From the NCBI GenBank assembly GCA_036374795.1, contig DASUTC010000254.1, positions 1 through 41,540 of the forward strand: a stretch of 41,540 nucleotides of DNA. Reading direction: 5' to 3'. The position numbers were made by a program, and so were the translations under genes. The notes below the pieces were generated by a model, which had not been told where the DNA came from, did not search any database, and saw nothing but the letters and a program-made list of their open reading frames with translations. The first letter of the stretch is position 1. Each line of letters opens with the position of its first letter. This document shows, piece by piece, positions 1-8,813 of this stretch. Origin of the DNA: Herpetosiphonaceae bacterium (lineage in GTDB: Bacteria > Chloroflexota > Chloroflexia > Chloroflexales > Kallotenuaceae).

Positions 1-1086
1 GACGCCTTCGCTCTCCAGGCGGCGCTCCGACCTCGCCTGTAGGGTACGTAGCTCGGTGCTCAACAAGGGCAGCGCGTGCCGCAGCACCTCGATCGCCCGA
101 TAATACTCGTCCAGGTCGATGTGTTCTTCGGCGGTATGATCAAGGCTGGAATCGCCGGGACCGTAGGCTGCCATCGGTACACGCCACTGCTTATAGGCTG
201 TGTTCATGTCGGAGGTGCCGGTCTTCATCTTGAATTTCGGCTGTCCGCCGTGGCTGCGAATACTACGGGTCAGAATCCGCGCCGTCGGCTCGTTCCGCGA
301 CATCAGCACGGCAGGCGTCCGCTCGTCGATCTCCAGACGCGCATCGTGGCGGATCGTCTCAAGGAATCGGTCGAATGCATGGAAATCGAAGTCCGGCGGC
401 GTGCGGCAGGAAATGTCGAGCGATGCATGTTCGATGTCGCCCGCGAAATGGCCTAACGTCGCCGTCGGACGGTAAAAAATACTAGGGCTGCCGTCGAAGG
501 CTGCGAAGTGGCTGACGAGCCGGTTCCAAAACTCGACCGCGACCTCGGTCGCTTTCTCGCCCGGCCCGGCGGTATGCGAAGGCGGGCGGCGGACCTCGTA
601 ATGCATGCCCATGCGGCCCTTGTAGCCAAGCACGACGTTGGACCAGCCGCTCGGCTCGGCGATCAGGACCGCATCGGGATGGTAGCGCTCCAGCAGGTAG
701 TGCGCGCCGCGAGAGCTGGGCGTTTCTTCTTCCACCGCCCCGACGACGAGCAGTTGCGCATCGATCGTATCGAGCTGGGCGGCAGCACAGATCGCCGTCG
801 CCAGCGGGCCTTTAGCGTCGACCGCGCCACGGCCATACAGCAGCGATCCCTCCTGGTGGACCGGAATCTGATCCGCGACGGTATCCAGATGCCCAAGCAG
901 CATAATCAGCGGCCCGCCTGGACTACCGCGCCGCCCGACGGCATTGCCCGCTCCGTCGACGAAGCTCTGGAAGCCTAAGCGGTCCATCGCGTCCACCAGG
1001 TACGTTGCCAGCGCGTGCTCGCCCCCGGAGGGCGACGGTATCTCGATCATCGTGCGTAAGAGCGCGGCGGCCTCGCTCGCGTTCAT
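1..1086 (-). CDS. lysK: LysK-like [LysW]-amino acid hydrolase (M20 family), 3' end beyond window
   Basis: By family knowledge, this metallopeptidase releases the finished amino acid from the C-terminal glutamate of the carrier protein LysW, the last step of AmCP pathways. The translation from ATG at 1086 gives 362 codons with no stop before the window edge. It shows GHLDTV (65-70), GRGAVDAKG (85-93, metal-ligand Asp90), the EEE catalytic/metal cluster near 119-121, AEPSGW (143-148), KTGTSDMN (288-295) and a C-terminal GPGDSSLDHTAEE motif (309-321), in the order expected for M20 LysK/ArgE-type enzymes. Family members are about 350-370 residues, so only a few codons should be missing. The start overlaps the lysZ stop by 4 bases (ATGA), implying translational coupling. 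Substrate (lysine, ornithine or a modified amino acid) cannot be read from sequence. Confidence 0.9.
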   Translation of the reverse strand, partial: MNASEAAALLRTMIEIPSPSGGEHALATYLVDAMDRLGFQSFVDGAGNAVGRRGSPGGPLIMLLGHLDTVADQIPVHQEGSLLYGRGAVDAKGPLATAICAAAQLDTIDAQLLVVGAVEEETPSSRGAHYLLERYHPDAVLIAEPSGWSNVVLGYKGRMGMHYEVRRPPSHTAGPGEKATEVAVEFWNRLVSHFAAFDGSPSIFYRPTATLGHFAGDIEHASLDISCRTPPDFDFHAFDRFLETIRHDARLEIDERTPAVLMSRNEPTARILTRSIRSHGGQPKFKMKTGTSDMNTAYKQWRVPMAAYGPGDSSLDHTAEEHIDLDEYYRAIEVLRHALPLLSTELRTLQARSERRLESEGV

Positions 1087-1916
1087 GGCAGCATCTCCTC
1101 TCGGATAAACGTAGCCTCAAGCGTCGTTCCCTGCCCGTCAAGCGCGGCCTGGATCGGCGACGTAAGCCGTCCGTCGCCCAGGATGACACGGCACACGCCG
1201 CCTTTGAGCGCATCCTGGGCTGCGATCAGTTTGACCCGCATTCGCCCCTGCGCACACCCAAGATACTGGGCAAAATCCTGCTCGCGCAGCCGTGTGATCA
1301 GACTCGCCGGATCGGCAGGATCGCGCAGTAAGCCGGGTACGTTCGACAGAATGAGCAGATGCGTCGCCCGTAGCGCAATCGCTAGCTCCGAGGCTAGCCG
1401 ATCGCCATCGATGTTCAGCGGGCCGACCTTCGGATCGATCACCGGCGGCGAGATGACTGGCACATACCCCGACTTGAGCAGCAGGTGGAGAAGCTCCGTA
1501 TTGATCTCCGTCACCCGACCGGTCAGATCGTCGCGCACAACACACAGTCGATCGCCAATGATCACTCTCGCGGGCAGCGTCTTCCTGGCCGTCACCAGCG
1601 CGCCATCGATACCGGTCAGCCCAACCGCCCGCACGCCGCGCTGGACAAGCTGTGCCGTCAGGAGTGGCTTGACCCGTCCGGCGATTGCCATCGTCAAAAT
1701 ATTGAGGGTGGCGGGATCGGTGTATCGGCTACGCCTGCCGTCGGGCCATGTCAGGTATTGCGACGGGATTCCCATCTGCTGGCTCAGCCGGTTGGCTTCT
1801 ACCGAGCCGCCATGCAACACGACGACTGACTCGCCTCGTTCCACGAGCATCTGAATGTCGTTGCACACGTTAACCAACTCGTCTCCCAAGGAGCCGCCCA
1901 CCTTGATCACGTACAT
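1083..1916 (-). CDS. lysZ: LysZ-like [LysW]-aminoadipate/glutamate kinase
   Basis: Amino-acid-kinase-fold enzyme of the ArgB/LysZ group; it phosphorylates the side-chain carboxylate of the amino acid held on LysW. With the start at 1916 the protein is 277 residues, beginning MYVIKVGGSLG: Lys5 and Gly7-Gly8 form the N-terminal phosphate-binding motif, and HGGS at 35-38 is the second glycine loop. A NIDGDRLASELA segment in the C-terminal half matches the substrate/nucleotide region of the family. The open frame extends upstream to 2012 inside lysY, but an AGGAGG sequence lies 10 bases before 1916 and the upstream extension is not family-like, so I choose 1916 (1925 is an alternative). It follows lysY by 26 bases and overlaps lysK by 4. 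Confidence 0.92.
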   Translation of the reverse strand: MYVIKVGGSLGDELVNVCNDIQMLVERGESVVVLHGGSVEANRLSQQMGIPSQYLTWPDGRRSRYTDPATLNILTMAIAGRVKPLLTAQLVQRGVRAVGLTGIDGALVTARKTLPARVIIGDRLCVVRDDLTGRVTEINTELLHLLLKSGYVPVISPPVIDPKVGPLNIDGDRLASELAIALRATHLLILSNVPGLLRDPADPASLITRLREQDFAQYLGCAQGRMRVKLIAAQDALKGGVCRVILGDGRLTSPIQAALDGQGTTLEATFIREEMLP

Positions 1917-1942
1917 TGTCGGCATGCCTCCTGCTCGGCTGC

Positions 1943-2965
1943 TTAGATCGGATGGAGGCCAGGAAAGCGCAGACTTTCTTGCTCGTCCCAGCCCGATAGG
2001 ATATTGAGACATTGAATCGCGTTGCCAGCGCCGCCCTTGACCAGATTATCGAGCGCGGCGATGAGGATCAGTCGCCGTCCATCCGCCGATAGCTCGAACC
2101 CGATGTCACAGAAGTTGGTGCCGCTCAAAATTTTGGGATCGGGCAGGCGATAGACGCCGCTGCGCTGCTTCACCAGGCGGATGAACGGCTCGTCACCGTA
2201 GTGCCGTCGATAGATGCTCCAAACCTCTTTTTCACCGATCGGCTCCGGCAGCATCACCTGGCAAACCGCCTGAACGCCACGTACCGCCTCGATCGCCGTG
2301 GCCGTCATGTGGACCGATGCCTGGCAGACCTGGCGAATCTCGGCGGTATGACGATGATCCGCCGCCTTAAAGACCCGGATTGCGCCGCTCCGTTCGGGGT
2401 GATGGCTCGACAGGCTGGGCTCGTTGCCGGCGCCGCTCGATCCCATGCGTCCATCGACGAAAACATCGCCGTGCAGCAAGCCTTCCCGGCTGAGCGGGTA
2501 GAGTGCCAGCAGCGCGCTATTGGCGATACAGCCCGGCACGGCGATATAGCGTGCCTCGCGGATCTGCGCGCGGTTGACCTCCGGCGCGCCATAGACAAAG
2601 CGGGCCAGCCACTCCGGGGCGGGATGCTGCTCGTGATAGTAGGTGTTGTAGTCGGCGGGATTCCGCAGCCGAAAATCGGCGCTGAGATCGATGATCGTCG
2701 GCGCGAGTTCGGCCCAGCGCCCGATCGTCTGCATCGCCACGCCATGCGGCAGCGCCAGAAAGATCACATCCGCTCCGGTCACTTCCTCATCGCGCACGAA
2801 GGTCAGGCTTGTCTGCCCGCGCAAATTGGGATGGGCGGCATGCAGCGGACGGCCTGCGAACCGAGTCGATGTCACCTGCGCGAGTTTCAGCCTGGGATGC
2901 TGGAGCAGCAACCGGACCAGTTCGCCGCCGATATAGCCGGAGCCGCCGATCACAGATACGTTCAT
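1943..2965 (-). CDS. lysY: LysY-like [LysW]-aminoadipyl/glutamyl phosphate reductase
   Basis: NADPH-dependent reductase of the ArgC/LysY family, 340 residues, the usual length. It converts the acyl phosphate made by LysZ into the LysW-bound semialdehyde. The N-terminal Rossmann motif GGSGYIGGEL (7-16), the DLSADFRLR segment (93-101) and the catalytic cysteine in PGCIANSA (Cys146) are all present. The start codon overlaps the lysX stop by 4 bases (2962-2965), so lysX and lysY are probably coupled. In this operon the semialdehyde could go to an aminotransferase (lysine/ornithine route) or serve as acceptor for the split transketolase encoded upstream (inference). Confidence 0.93.
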   Translation of the reverse strand: MNVSVIGGSGYIGGELVRLLLQHPRLKLAQVTSTRFAGRPLHAAHPNLRGQTSLTFVRDEEVTGADVIFLALPHGVAMQTIGRWAELAPTIIDLSADFRLRNPADYNTYYHEQHPAPEWLARFVYGAPEVNRAQIREARYIAVPGCIANSALLALYPLSREGLLHGDVFVDGRMGSSGAGNEPSLSSHHPERSGAIRVFKAADHRHTAEIRQVCQASVHMTATAIEAVRGVQAVCQVMLPEPIGEKEVWSIYRRHYGDEPFIRLVKQRSGVYRLPDPKILSGTNFCDIGFELSADGRRLILIAALDNLVKGGAGNAIQCLNILSGWDEQESLRFPGLHPI

Positions 2966-3822
2966 AGACGCGCCACCTGCCGAACGTACGCGACCAGCGC
3001 CTCGGCAACATCAACGCCGGTAGCCGTGACCGTACGATAAAACTCCATGGTATGGTTGATCTCCGTCACGATCAGCGAGCCGTCCGGGCGCTCCAACAGA
3101 TCGACCGCGAGCACGCCGCCGCCAACTGCCTGGGCCGCTCTGAGCGAAAGCTCGACCAGATCGGGCGTCAGCTCGCAGGGCTGGGCAACCGCTCCCCGCG
3201 CCGTGTTGGTGATCCAATGCTCCGAGCAGCGATAGATCGCGTTGACCACACGATCGCCGATCACGTTGACCCGAATATCGCGGCCCGGCTTGGCGATATA
3301 CTCCTGAATGTAGATGACCGAATGCGCAGGCGAGCCGAGCATCTCTTTATGTTCTAAGATCGCCTCGGCAGCCTCGCGATCGTTGACTTTCGCCAGCAGC
3401 CGCCCCCAGGAGCCTGTGACCGGCTTGAGGACCGCTGGATACCCAAAGTGGTCGATGGCGGTCAGCGCCGCCTCCGGTGTCAGCGCAACCGTGGTGCGCG
3501 GCGTCGGAACACCCGCCTGAAGCAGGGCAAGACTCGTGAGGATTTTATCGCCGCACGTTTCGATGACCTGGCTGCGATTAACAACTGGAATGCCCCGCGC
3601 TTCAAAGAGCCGTGTGGCGTATAAGCTGCGGGTGTTGGAGATGCTGCGATTAATTACCGCTGCGTAGGGGACAGCGGTATCTTCAAGCGCCATCACCAGA
3701 CTACGCTCGTCAAGCTGATCGTAGGGAATGCCATGCCGCGCTAACGCCGCGAAGATCAGCTTTTCCTCCATACGAATCCGCGAGGCGATAACCGCTAGCG
3801 GTGCATCGTTCGGCCTGCTCAT
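2962..3822 (-). CDS. lysX: LysX-like ATP-grasp ligase attaching an amino acid to LysW
   Basis: ATP-grasp ligase, 286 residues from ATG 3822, that joins the alpha-amino group of alpha-aminoadipate or glutamate to the C-terminal glutamate of LysW. It has the LysX-type HWITNTARG segment around residue 200 and the C-terminal NHTMEF motif (about 256-261), which supplies metal/nucleotide ligands. A TTG at 3837 would add five residues but lies inside lysW. ATG 3822 sits 3 bases after the lysW stop, with GGGGAG just upstream, and is preferred. Ligase and carrier genes side by side is the classic LysWX arrangement. Aminoadipate versus glutamate preference cannot be decided here. Confidence 0.93.
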   Translation of the reverse strand: MSRPNDAPLAVIASRIRMEEKLIFAALARHGIPYDQLDERSLVMALEDTAVPYAAVINRSISNTRSLYATRLFEARGIPVVNRSQVIETCGDKILTSLALLQAGVPTPRTTVALTPEAALTAIDHFGYPAVLKPVTGSWGRLLAKVNDREAAEAILEHKEMLGSPAHSVIYIQEYIAKPGRDIRVNVIGDRVVNAIYRCSEHWITNTARGAVAQPCELTPDLVELSLRAAQAVGGGVLAVDLLERPDGSLIVTEINHTMEFYRTVTATGVDVAEALVAYVRQVARL

Positions 3823-3824
3823 GG

Positions 3825-3989
3825 CTATTCTCCCCAATCCTCCTCAACTTCGGGAGCCAGCGCCAGCTCGACCGGACCAAGGGCGATGATCTCCAGCTCA
3901 GCCTGGCAATCGGGGCAGACGACGATCTCACCCGCGAGCGCATCGCTCGCAACCGTAACCTCTCCATCACACTCAGGGCACGTGCTCAT
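3825..3989 (-). CDS. lysW: LysW amino-group carrier protein, 54 aa
   Basis: Very small acidic zinc-finger carrier protein. The translation runs MSTCPECDGE ... and ends with EEDWGE then TAG. Two CxxC pairs (CPEC at 4-7, CPDC at 25-28) should bind one zinc. The C-terminal EDWGE is the hallmark of LysW/AmCP: the terminal glutamate side chain forms the isopeptide bond with the substrate amino group, protecting it and providing a negatively charged handle for LysX, LysZ, LysY and LysK. An AAAGGA ribosome-binding site lies 8 bases before ATG 3989. It follows the transketolase C subunit by 44 bases and is immediately followed by lysX. It is short enough to be missed by length-filtered gene callers. 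Confidence 0.95.
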   Translation of the reverse strand: MSTCPECDGEVTVASDALAGEIVVCPDCQAELEIIALGPVELALAPEVEEDWGE

Positions 3990-4033
3990 GGTTGATTGTC
4001 CTTTCTAAGTCGATTGTGCCTGGTACAGTTGGC

Positions 4034-5011
4034 TTAACGATTGAGCAGTTCGCGAACGGTAGCTGTCAGATGGCCGGGTGTCACGCCATACGATGCAATC
4101 AGATGGTGATGATCGCCAACGTGATCGCAGAACGCATCTGCGATCCCGACGCGGCGCATCAGCGTCGGTGCGCGCTCGGCCAGCGTTTCCGCCACCGCGC
4201 CGCCAAGCCCGCCGATGATGCTGTGGTCCTCCACCGTAACGATCCCGCGCGTTTCGCGGGCAGCGGCTACCAGGGCCGCTTCGTCCAGCGGCTTCAACGT
4301 GTGCATATTGAGCACACGAGCCGTAATACCGAGTGCGGCGAGGCGCTCGTGCGCGGCAACCGCAGCCAGAACGGGATAGGAGCCAGCGGCCACGATCGTT
4401 ACATCATGGCCGGGCCGAAGCTCGACAGCCCGCCCCACCGCGAAATCATAGTCGGCATGATAGACCAGATCCGTCCGGTTGCGGCCCAGCCGGATATAGA
4501 CCGGTCCCGGCAGGTACGCTGCGGCTTCGACCATTTTGGCCGTTTCGACGGCATCGGCGGGCGTCATCACTGTCATATTGGGCAGCGCCCGCATCGCCGC
4601 TAGATCCTGCTGGGCATGGTGGGTCGGACCCAAGTACGCAGCGGCCAGGCCGCCATGTGTCGCTACGATGCGCACCGGCAGGTTGTTATAGGCGATGTCG
4701 ATCTTGACCTGCTCGTAGGCGCGGGAGCTGGCGAACGCCGCCATCGTATTCACAAAGGGAATTTTGCCCAGCTTGGCGCAGCCTGCCGCTACAGACATCA
4801 AATTCGCCTCGGCGATGCCTAGGTCGATGTACTGGCCGGGCAGACTGGCTTGGAAGCTTGTTTCCAGGCCGCCCATGTCCGAGTCGAGGCAGTAGATGCG
4901 CTGGTCGCGCTGGGCCAACTCCAATAAGGTCTTGCGGTAGATCTCCCGGTCTGAAGCGGCAAACTGCTCGGTCCATTCCGGCGCGGGAGTGGTTCTGGCG
5001 CTGAGGCTCAT
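4034..5011 (-). CDS. Transketolase C-terminal subunit (pyrimidine-binding and C domains)
   Basis: 325 residues covering the transketolase pyrimidine-binding and C-terminal domains. The family's catalytic glutamate appears as Glu68 in DLGIAEANL (63-71), which activates the TPP aminopyrimidine. DSDMGGLETSF lies at 43-53, and a THHAQQD stretch holds the substrate-side histidines. The start overlaps the N-subunit stop by 4 bases (5008-5011). Split transketolases occur in archaea and many bacteria, but their presence between an aminotransferase and lysW is not a housekeeping arrangement. AmCP gene clusters of Streptomyces natural products carry such a split enzyme, which transfers a two-carbon ketol unit to the AmCP-bound semialdehyde. 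That role is inferred here; a pentose-phosphate role is the alternative. Confidence 0.93.
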   Translation of the reverse strand: MSLSARTTPAPEWTEQFAASDREIYRKTLLELAQRDQRIYCLDSDMGGLETSFQASLPGQYIDLGIAEANLMSVAAGCAKLGKIPFVNTMAAFASSRAYEQVKIDIAYNNLPVRIVATHGGLAAAYLGPTHHAQQDLAAMRALPNMTVMTPADAVETAKMVEAAAYLPGPVYIRLGRNRTDLVYHADYDFAVGRAVELRPGHDVTIVAAGSYPVLAAVAAHERLAALGITARVLNMHTLKPLDEAALVAAARETRGIVTVEDHSIIGGLGGAVAETLAERAPTLMRRVGIADAFCDHVGDHHHLIASYGVTPGHLTATVRELLNR

Positions 5012-5832
5012 CGTTTCGCACCTTCGTGGAGTTCCCTTAATGCCTTTCGGTGCAGATCGGCTGTCAGGGTGACATAATGACTCTTCTTGCGATCGGCCAT
5101 GAACTTAACACCCTGGCCCTTGACCGTATTGGCAAGCAGGAGCGTCGGCTGCATTGGCTGGATGGGAATCTGCTCAAAGGCCGCGAGCAAGGCCGCAATA
5201 TCGTGGCCGTTGACCGTCAGAACGTTCCAGCCGAAGCTTTGCCAGCGCTCGGCCAGCGGCTCCAGGCGCATTCGCTGCTCGGTCCGACCGCTGATTTGCA
5301 GACGGTTGCGGTCGACGATCGCAACCAGGTTGTCCAGGCCGAAGTGCGGCGCGGCCATCGCCGCTTCCCAGACCGATCCTTCCTGTAGCTCGCCGTCGCC
5401 CATCAAGACGAAGGTACGATTCGTCCGCCTGTCTAGCTGTGTGGTCAGCGCCAGGCCAACGCCCAACGATAGCCCGTGGCCGAGCGAGCCGGTGGGAAAC
5501 TCGACGCCCGGCACTTTGAGCGTTGGATGCGAGAGCAGCCGACCGCCCGGACGAGCATAGGTCGCTAGCTCATCCACAGGAAAAAAGCCCCGTTCGGCGA
5601 GAGTGGCGTAGAGTCCAGCGCCCGCGTGACCCTTGCTCAGGATGAAATAGTCGCGCTGATCCCAGTGCGGATCGTCCGGTCGTACCCGCAGCACATGGAA
5701 ATAAAGCACGGTCAGGATGTCGGCAGCCGATAGCGATCCGCCGACATGAGCACCAACCGGTCCCGCAGCCATCGCCAGGACATGCTCCCGAATACGCAGC
5801 GCCGTTTGCTGTAACGTTGCCAGATCATTCAT
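5008..5832 (-). CDS. Transketolase N-terminal subunit (TPP pyrophosphate-binding domain)
   Basis: 274 residues from ATG 5832. It carries SKGHA (66-70), GSLGHG (115-120) and the TPP/Mg motif GDGELQEGSVWEA starting at 145 and ending near the DRN at 174-176, together the N-terminal half of transketolase. An in-frame extension to 5976 would lie within the aminotransferase gene and lacks family similarity. The chosen start overlaps the aminotransferase stop by 8 bases (ATGAATGA), which supports both the start and co-translation. With the C subunit it should form a heterotetrameric TPP enzyme transferring a two-carbon unit from a ketose donor. Confidence 0.93.
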   Translation of the reverse strand: MNDLATLQQTALRIREHVLAMAAGPVGAHVGGSLSAADILTVLYFHVLRVRPDDPHWDQRDYFILSKGHAGAGLYATLAERGFFPVDELATYARPGGRLLSHPTLKVPGVEFPTGSLGHGLSLGVGLALTTQLDRRTNRTFVLMGDGELQEGSVWEAAMAAPHFGLDNLVAIVDRNRLQISGRTEQRMRLEPLAERWQSFGWNVLTVNGHDIAALLAAFEQIPIQPMQPTLLLANTVKGQGVKFMADRKKSHYVTLTADLHRKALRELHEGAKR

Positions 5833-7213
5833 GCAGCACCGTTGCGCTGGATGTGCTTGCTGCTCCGGGGATGTATGGCCCCTCCCGGGCAATCGCTTCC
5901 CACGGAGCTTCATACGGCAGCGACTCAGCCATCCGCCCGATCCGATCGAGGTTTTCCCAGACCTTCTCGAAGGCATCGGCGTAGAACTGAAGCAGCGGGC
6001 CGCTGTCGGGGTTGAGGTGCCGCCGTTGCAGCGTGAGCGAGTCGTTGATCACCGCGAGCGTTGTGGGATAATCTTCAATCGCATAGCGCTGCGGCGGAAG
6101 ACCTGGGAGGGTCCAGGGATAGCCGTGGCCGTAGCCCTGCTGGGTCTGGAAAGGATGCTGGCCGGGCAGCGGCGTCATTTGGTATTGCGAGATCGGCACG
6201 CCTTCGGCGCGCATCGCACGCCGAACGGCCTGGCGGAACGGGCCGGGCTTGATACCATCTAGCCCCGCCGCTGCCGGATCGAAGCGGAGGCGCATAATAT
6301 GATAGACGTGGGTGCAATCCGACGGAACGTAGGGCACGATCAGGCCGGGTAGCTCGGCCAGGCGCTTGAGAAACGCGCTAATGTTGCGGTCGCGACGCTC
6401 CTGATAGTCCGGATAGCGCTGAAGCTGGCTGCGGGTGAAGGCCGCCTGAACCGAGTTGAGCTTGTAGTTCCAGCTCAGCATATGCGATAGGTAGCTGCGA
6501 TCCTCGCGCTCTTTGATCACCTCGCCGAACTGGCGGAGCATCACGACCTTTTCGTGGAGGATCGGATCATCCGTCGTCACCAGGCCACCTTCGCCACAGG
6601 TCGGAATGTTCTTTTGTACATTCAGGCTGAACGCGCCCATATCGCCCAACGAGCCAACCGGGCGGCCTTTGTAGGTCGCGCCGGGAGCCTGCGCCACATC
6701 CTCCACAACCACAAGGTCATGCTTGCGGGCGATCGTCAGGATCGAGTCCATATCTGCCGGAAGACCGTGAAAATGAACAGGAATGATTGCGCGGGTGCGG
6801 GGCGTGATCCTGGCTTCGATCTGTGTGGGATCGATATTGAACGTGCGCGGATCGATGTCGACGAACACCGGGATCGCCAGCTGATAGACGGGAGCCATGG
6901 CCGAGGCAATGAAGCTGAGCGCGGGCACGAGCACCTCATCGCCAGGCTGGATGCCCAGTGCCGCCAACGCCAGCGCGATAGCTGCGGTGCCATTGCTGAC
7001 GCCGGCGGCATAGCGCGTGCCTGCGAGCTGCGCCCACTCCTGTTCCAGGGCGCGGGCTTCTTGCTCGCCCTCTGAGGTCGGCGTGAACTTGCCGCTGTCG
7101 AGAACGCGCAGCACCGCTTCTTTATCTGCGTCGGTCACGATCGGCCATTGGACCTGTCGCTGCTCTCGGGGCACTGCCTGCGGACCGCCGAACATTGCAA
7201 GTTTAGATCCCAC
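5825..7213 (-). CDS. DegT/DnrJ/EryC1-type PLP aminotransferase
   Basis: About 462 residues, somewhat longer than the usual 370-430. PLP-fold landmarks are SNGTAAIALAL (phosphate binding), EDVAQA (pyridine-nitrogen Asp, near 172) and the Schiff-base lysine in SLNVQKNIPTCGEGG (Lys near 201). The SNGT...QKN pattern resembles the scyllo-inosose/AHBA-synthase branch, which aminates ketoses and cyclitols. An ATG at 7225 has no Shine-Dalgarno, whereas GTG 7213 follows GGAGG by 5 bases and yields the family-typical start GSKLAMFGGP, so I prefer the GTG. Its place directly before the transketolase genes suggests it aminates the ketone made by the C2 transfer (inference). No LysJ-type class III aminotransferase is seen in the window. 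Confidence 0.92.
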   Translation of the reverse strand: MGSKLAMFGGPQAVPREQRQVQWPIVTDADKEAVLRVLDSGKFTPTSEGEQEARALEQEWAQLAGTRYAAGVSNGTAAIALALAALGIQPGDEVLVPALSFIASAMAPVYQLAIPVFVDIDPRTFNIDPTQIEARITPRTRAIIPVHFHGLPADMDSILTIARKHDLVVVEDVAQAPGATYKGRPVGSLGDMGAFSLNVQKNIPTCGEGGLVTTDDPILHEKVVMLRQFGEVIKEREDRSYLSHMLSWNYKLNSVQAAFTRSQLQRYPDYQERRDRNISAFLKRLAELPGLIVPYVPSDCTHVYHIMRLRFDPAAAGLDGIKPGPFRQAVRRAMRAEGVPISQYQMTPLPGQHPFQTQQGYGHGYPWTLPGLPPQRYAIEDYPTTLAVINDSLTLQRRHLNPDSGPLLQFYADAFEKVWENLDRIGRMAESLPYEAPWEAIAREGPYIPGAASTSSATVLHE

Positions 7214-7233
7214 AAATACCTCCATCTGATGGA

Positions 7234-8694
7234 TTATTCTAAGTAGAGCGTCCGTAATCGGCTGGTAAGCGCTGCTTCGTCTTCGTCCGAGTACACATCG
7301 TCCTCGGCGTGGATCGCCCGTCCATCAAGGTCGGGTGGGATAGGCACACCCAGGAGATCAAGGATTGTCGGAGCTACATCCAGAATGCTCAACGCCGCGA
7401 AGCGGCCCAGCGCCGGAATATTCGGTCCGGCCATCGCCAGAAATCCCAGATTCGCGTGGCTGGCATCGTCGGCTCCGAGCTCTGTGATCGGCGTGATCAG
7501 TTTGGCGTGGCCGAGCTGGTCTGAGGTGAGATAGCGCAGCTCGTCGAACTGCACAAAGAGATCGGGGCAGCGATCAGCCTGCGAGCCGCTGTAAACATCT
7601 CGCCGCCGGATCGTCGTCACCGGCAGAGGCTGGCTGTCGGCGGTGGTTAGCTCGCTAAGGCCCGCCTGCAACTCCGCCAGCAGCCGATCGACCTCGCTGG
7701 TCGGGACGCAGCCCTGAGGCTCGCGGCCCTGTACGTTAAGGTAGATCTGCCCGCCCCAGCCACGGGCCCACGCGCGGGTGCGGCTCCAATCGATCGGAGC
7801 CTTGGCGAGTGGCGTCGGGCCGTCAATCGGCTGATCCAGGTGTAGATACCCGTTCTCGATGAGCCATTGGTTGAGGTTAACTTTGCCGTTGAGCCGTTGA
7901 ATGCCGTGGTCGCTGGCGATGATCACGACAGTATCCGGCCCGGCGTGTTGCAGTAAGTCGCCAATGCGCTCGTCGCAGTAGCGGTAATGGTCGCGAATCG
8001 CATCGGCGTAGCGTGGGTCGGCATCGTACCGACCGTGGGCCGGGTCCAGGTAGCGCATGAAATAATGCCCGACCCGATCGGTGCCCATCGCGACCATAAA
8101 GAGGAGGTCCCAATCTGTGGTTTGCATCAGATGGCGCGTGATGTCGAAGCGCTGGCGATCCATTTCCCGAATGTTGCGCAGCAGCTCGTCCCGATCAATA
8201 TCTCTGGCCTGCTCCGGCACGGCGGCGTCCAGCACGTAGGGCGAGCTTGTCTGTGCCAGAAGGTGGGATTGCAGCTCCGGCGGCGATACGATCGGCTTGC
8301 TGAGCGACGGAGCCATGAAGCACGCCACGCTGATACCGCCCGCGATGTCGACCGGCGGGTAGCAGATCGGTACGCCGATCGCTGCCACGCGGCGACCAGC
8401 CTCCGAGAGGAGGCTGTACAGCGTCGGCACGCGAATCACGCGCGAGTGGACGAGCCGGAAGTCGGTATAGCTCATGCCGACACGATACGTGAAATCGGTA
8501 AAGCCAAAGTGCCCGGGATCACGCCCACTGATCATTGCTGTCCAGGCGGCTGGCGTAATCGGCTGTGTGATGCTTTGCAGCGGGCCGTAGATCCCGCCTT
8601 GCATCAAGCGGCGGATGTTGGGTAGATCGGATAGCCAGCGCTCGACCAGATCCGGGCTGAGCGCATCAAGCCCAATCACAAGTACACGAGTCAT
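7234..8694 (-). CDS. Alkaline-phosphatase-superfamily phosphodiesterase/phosphohydrolase
   Basis: 486 residues of the type I phosphodiesterase/nucleotide pyrophosphatase group. Metal-binding and nucleophile features are GLDALSPDLV (Asp10), QPITPAAWTAM with Thr47 as likely nucleophile, DRVGHYF near the middle, ASDHGIQ, and a distal His in DASHANLG. There is no signal peptide, so it should be cytoplasmic. By family it hydrolyses phosphate (sometimes phosphonate or sulfate) mono- or diesters; the substrate is unknown. It ends about 20 bases before the aminotransferase start. In context it could remove a phosphate introduced with a sugar-phosphate-derived C2 donor or act on a pathway intermediate (inference). 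Confidence 0.88.
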   Translation of the reverse strand: MTRVLVIGLDALSPDLVERWLSDLPNIRRLMQGGIYGPLQSITQPITPAAWTAMISGRDPGHFGFTDFTYRVGMSYTDFRLVHSRVIRVPTLYSLLSEAGRRVAAIGVPICYPPVDIAGGISVACFMAPSLSKPIVSPPELQSHLLAQTSSPYVLDAAVPEQARDIDRDELLRNIREMDRQRFDITRHLMQTTDWDLLFMVAMGTDRVGHYFMRYLDPAHGRYDADPRYADAIRDHYRYCDERIGDLLQHAGPDTVVIIASDHGIQRLNGKVNLNQWLIENGYLHLDQPIDGPTPLAKAPIDWSRTRAWARGWGGQIYLNVQGREPQGCVPTSEVDRLLAELQAGLSELTTADSQPLPVTTIRRRDVYSGSQADRCPDLFVQFDELRYLTSDQLGHAKLITPITELGADDASHANLGFLAMAGPNIPALGRFAALSILDVAPTILDLLGVPIPPDLDGRAIHAEDDVYSDEDEAALTSRLRTLYLE

Positions 8695-8813
8695 AAGCTT
8701 TCTTCAATCGGCTAGTGCATCTTTCGTGATCCGTTTCCGTGATTCTGCGCGTGGGGGAGCAAAAGATGCGGTCATCTCCGCCCAGCGGCTACCTGCCCCG
8801 TTTCGACGCCACG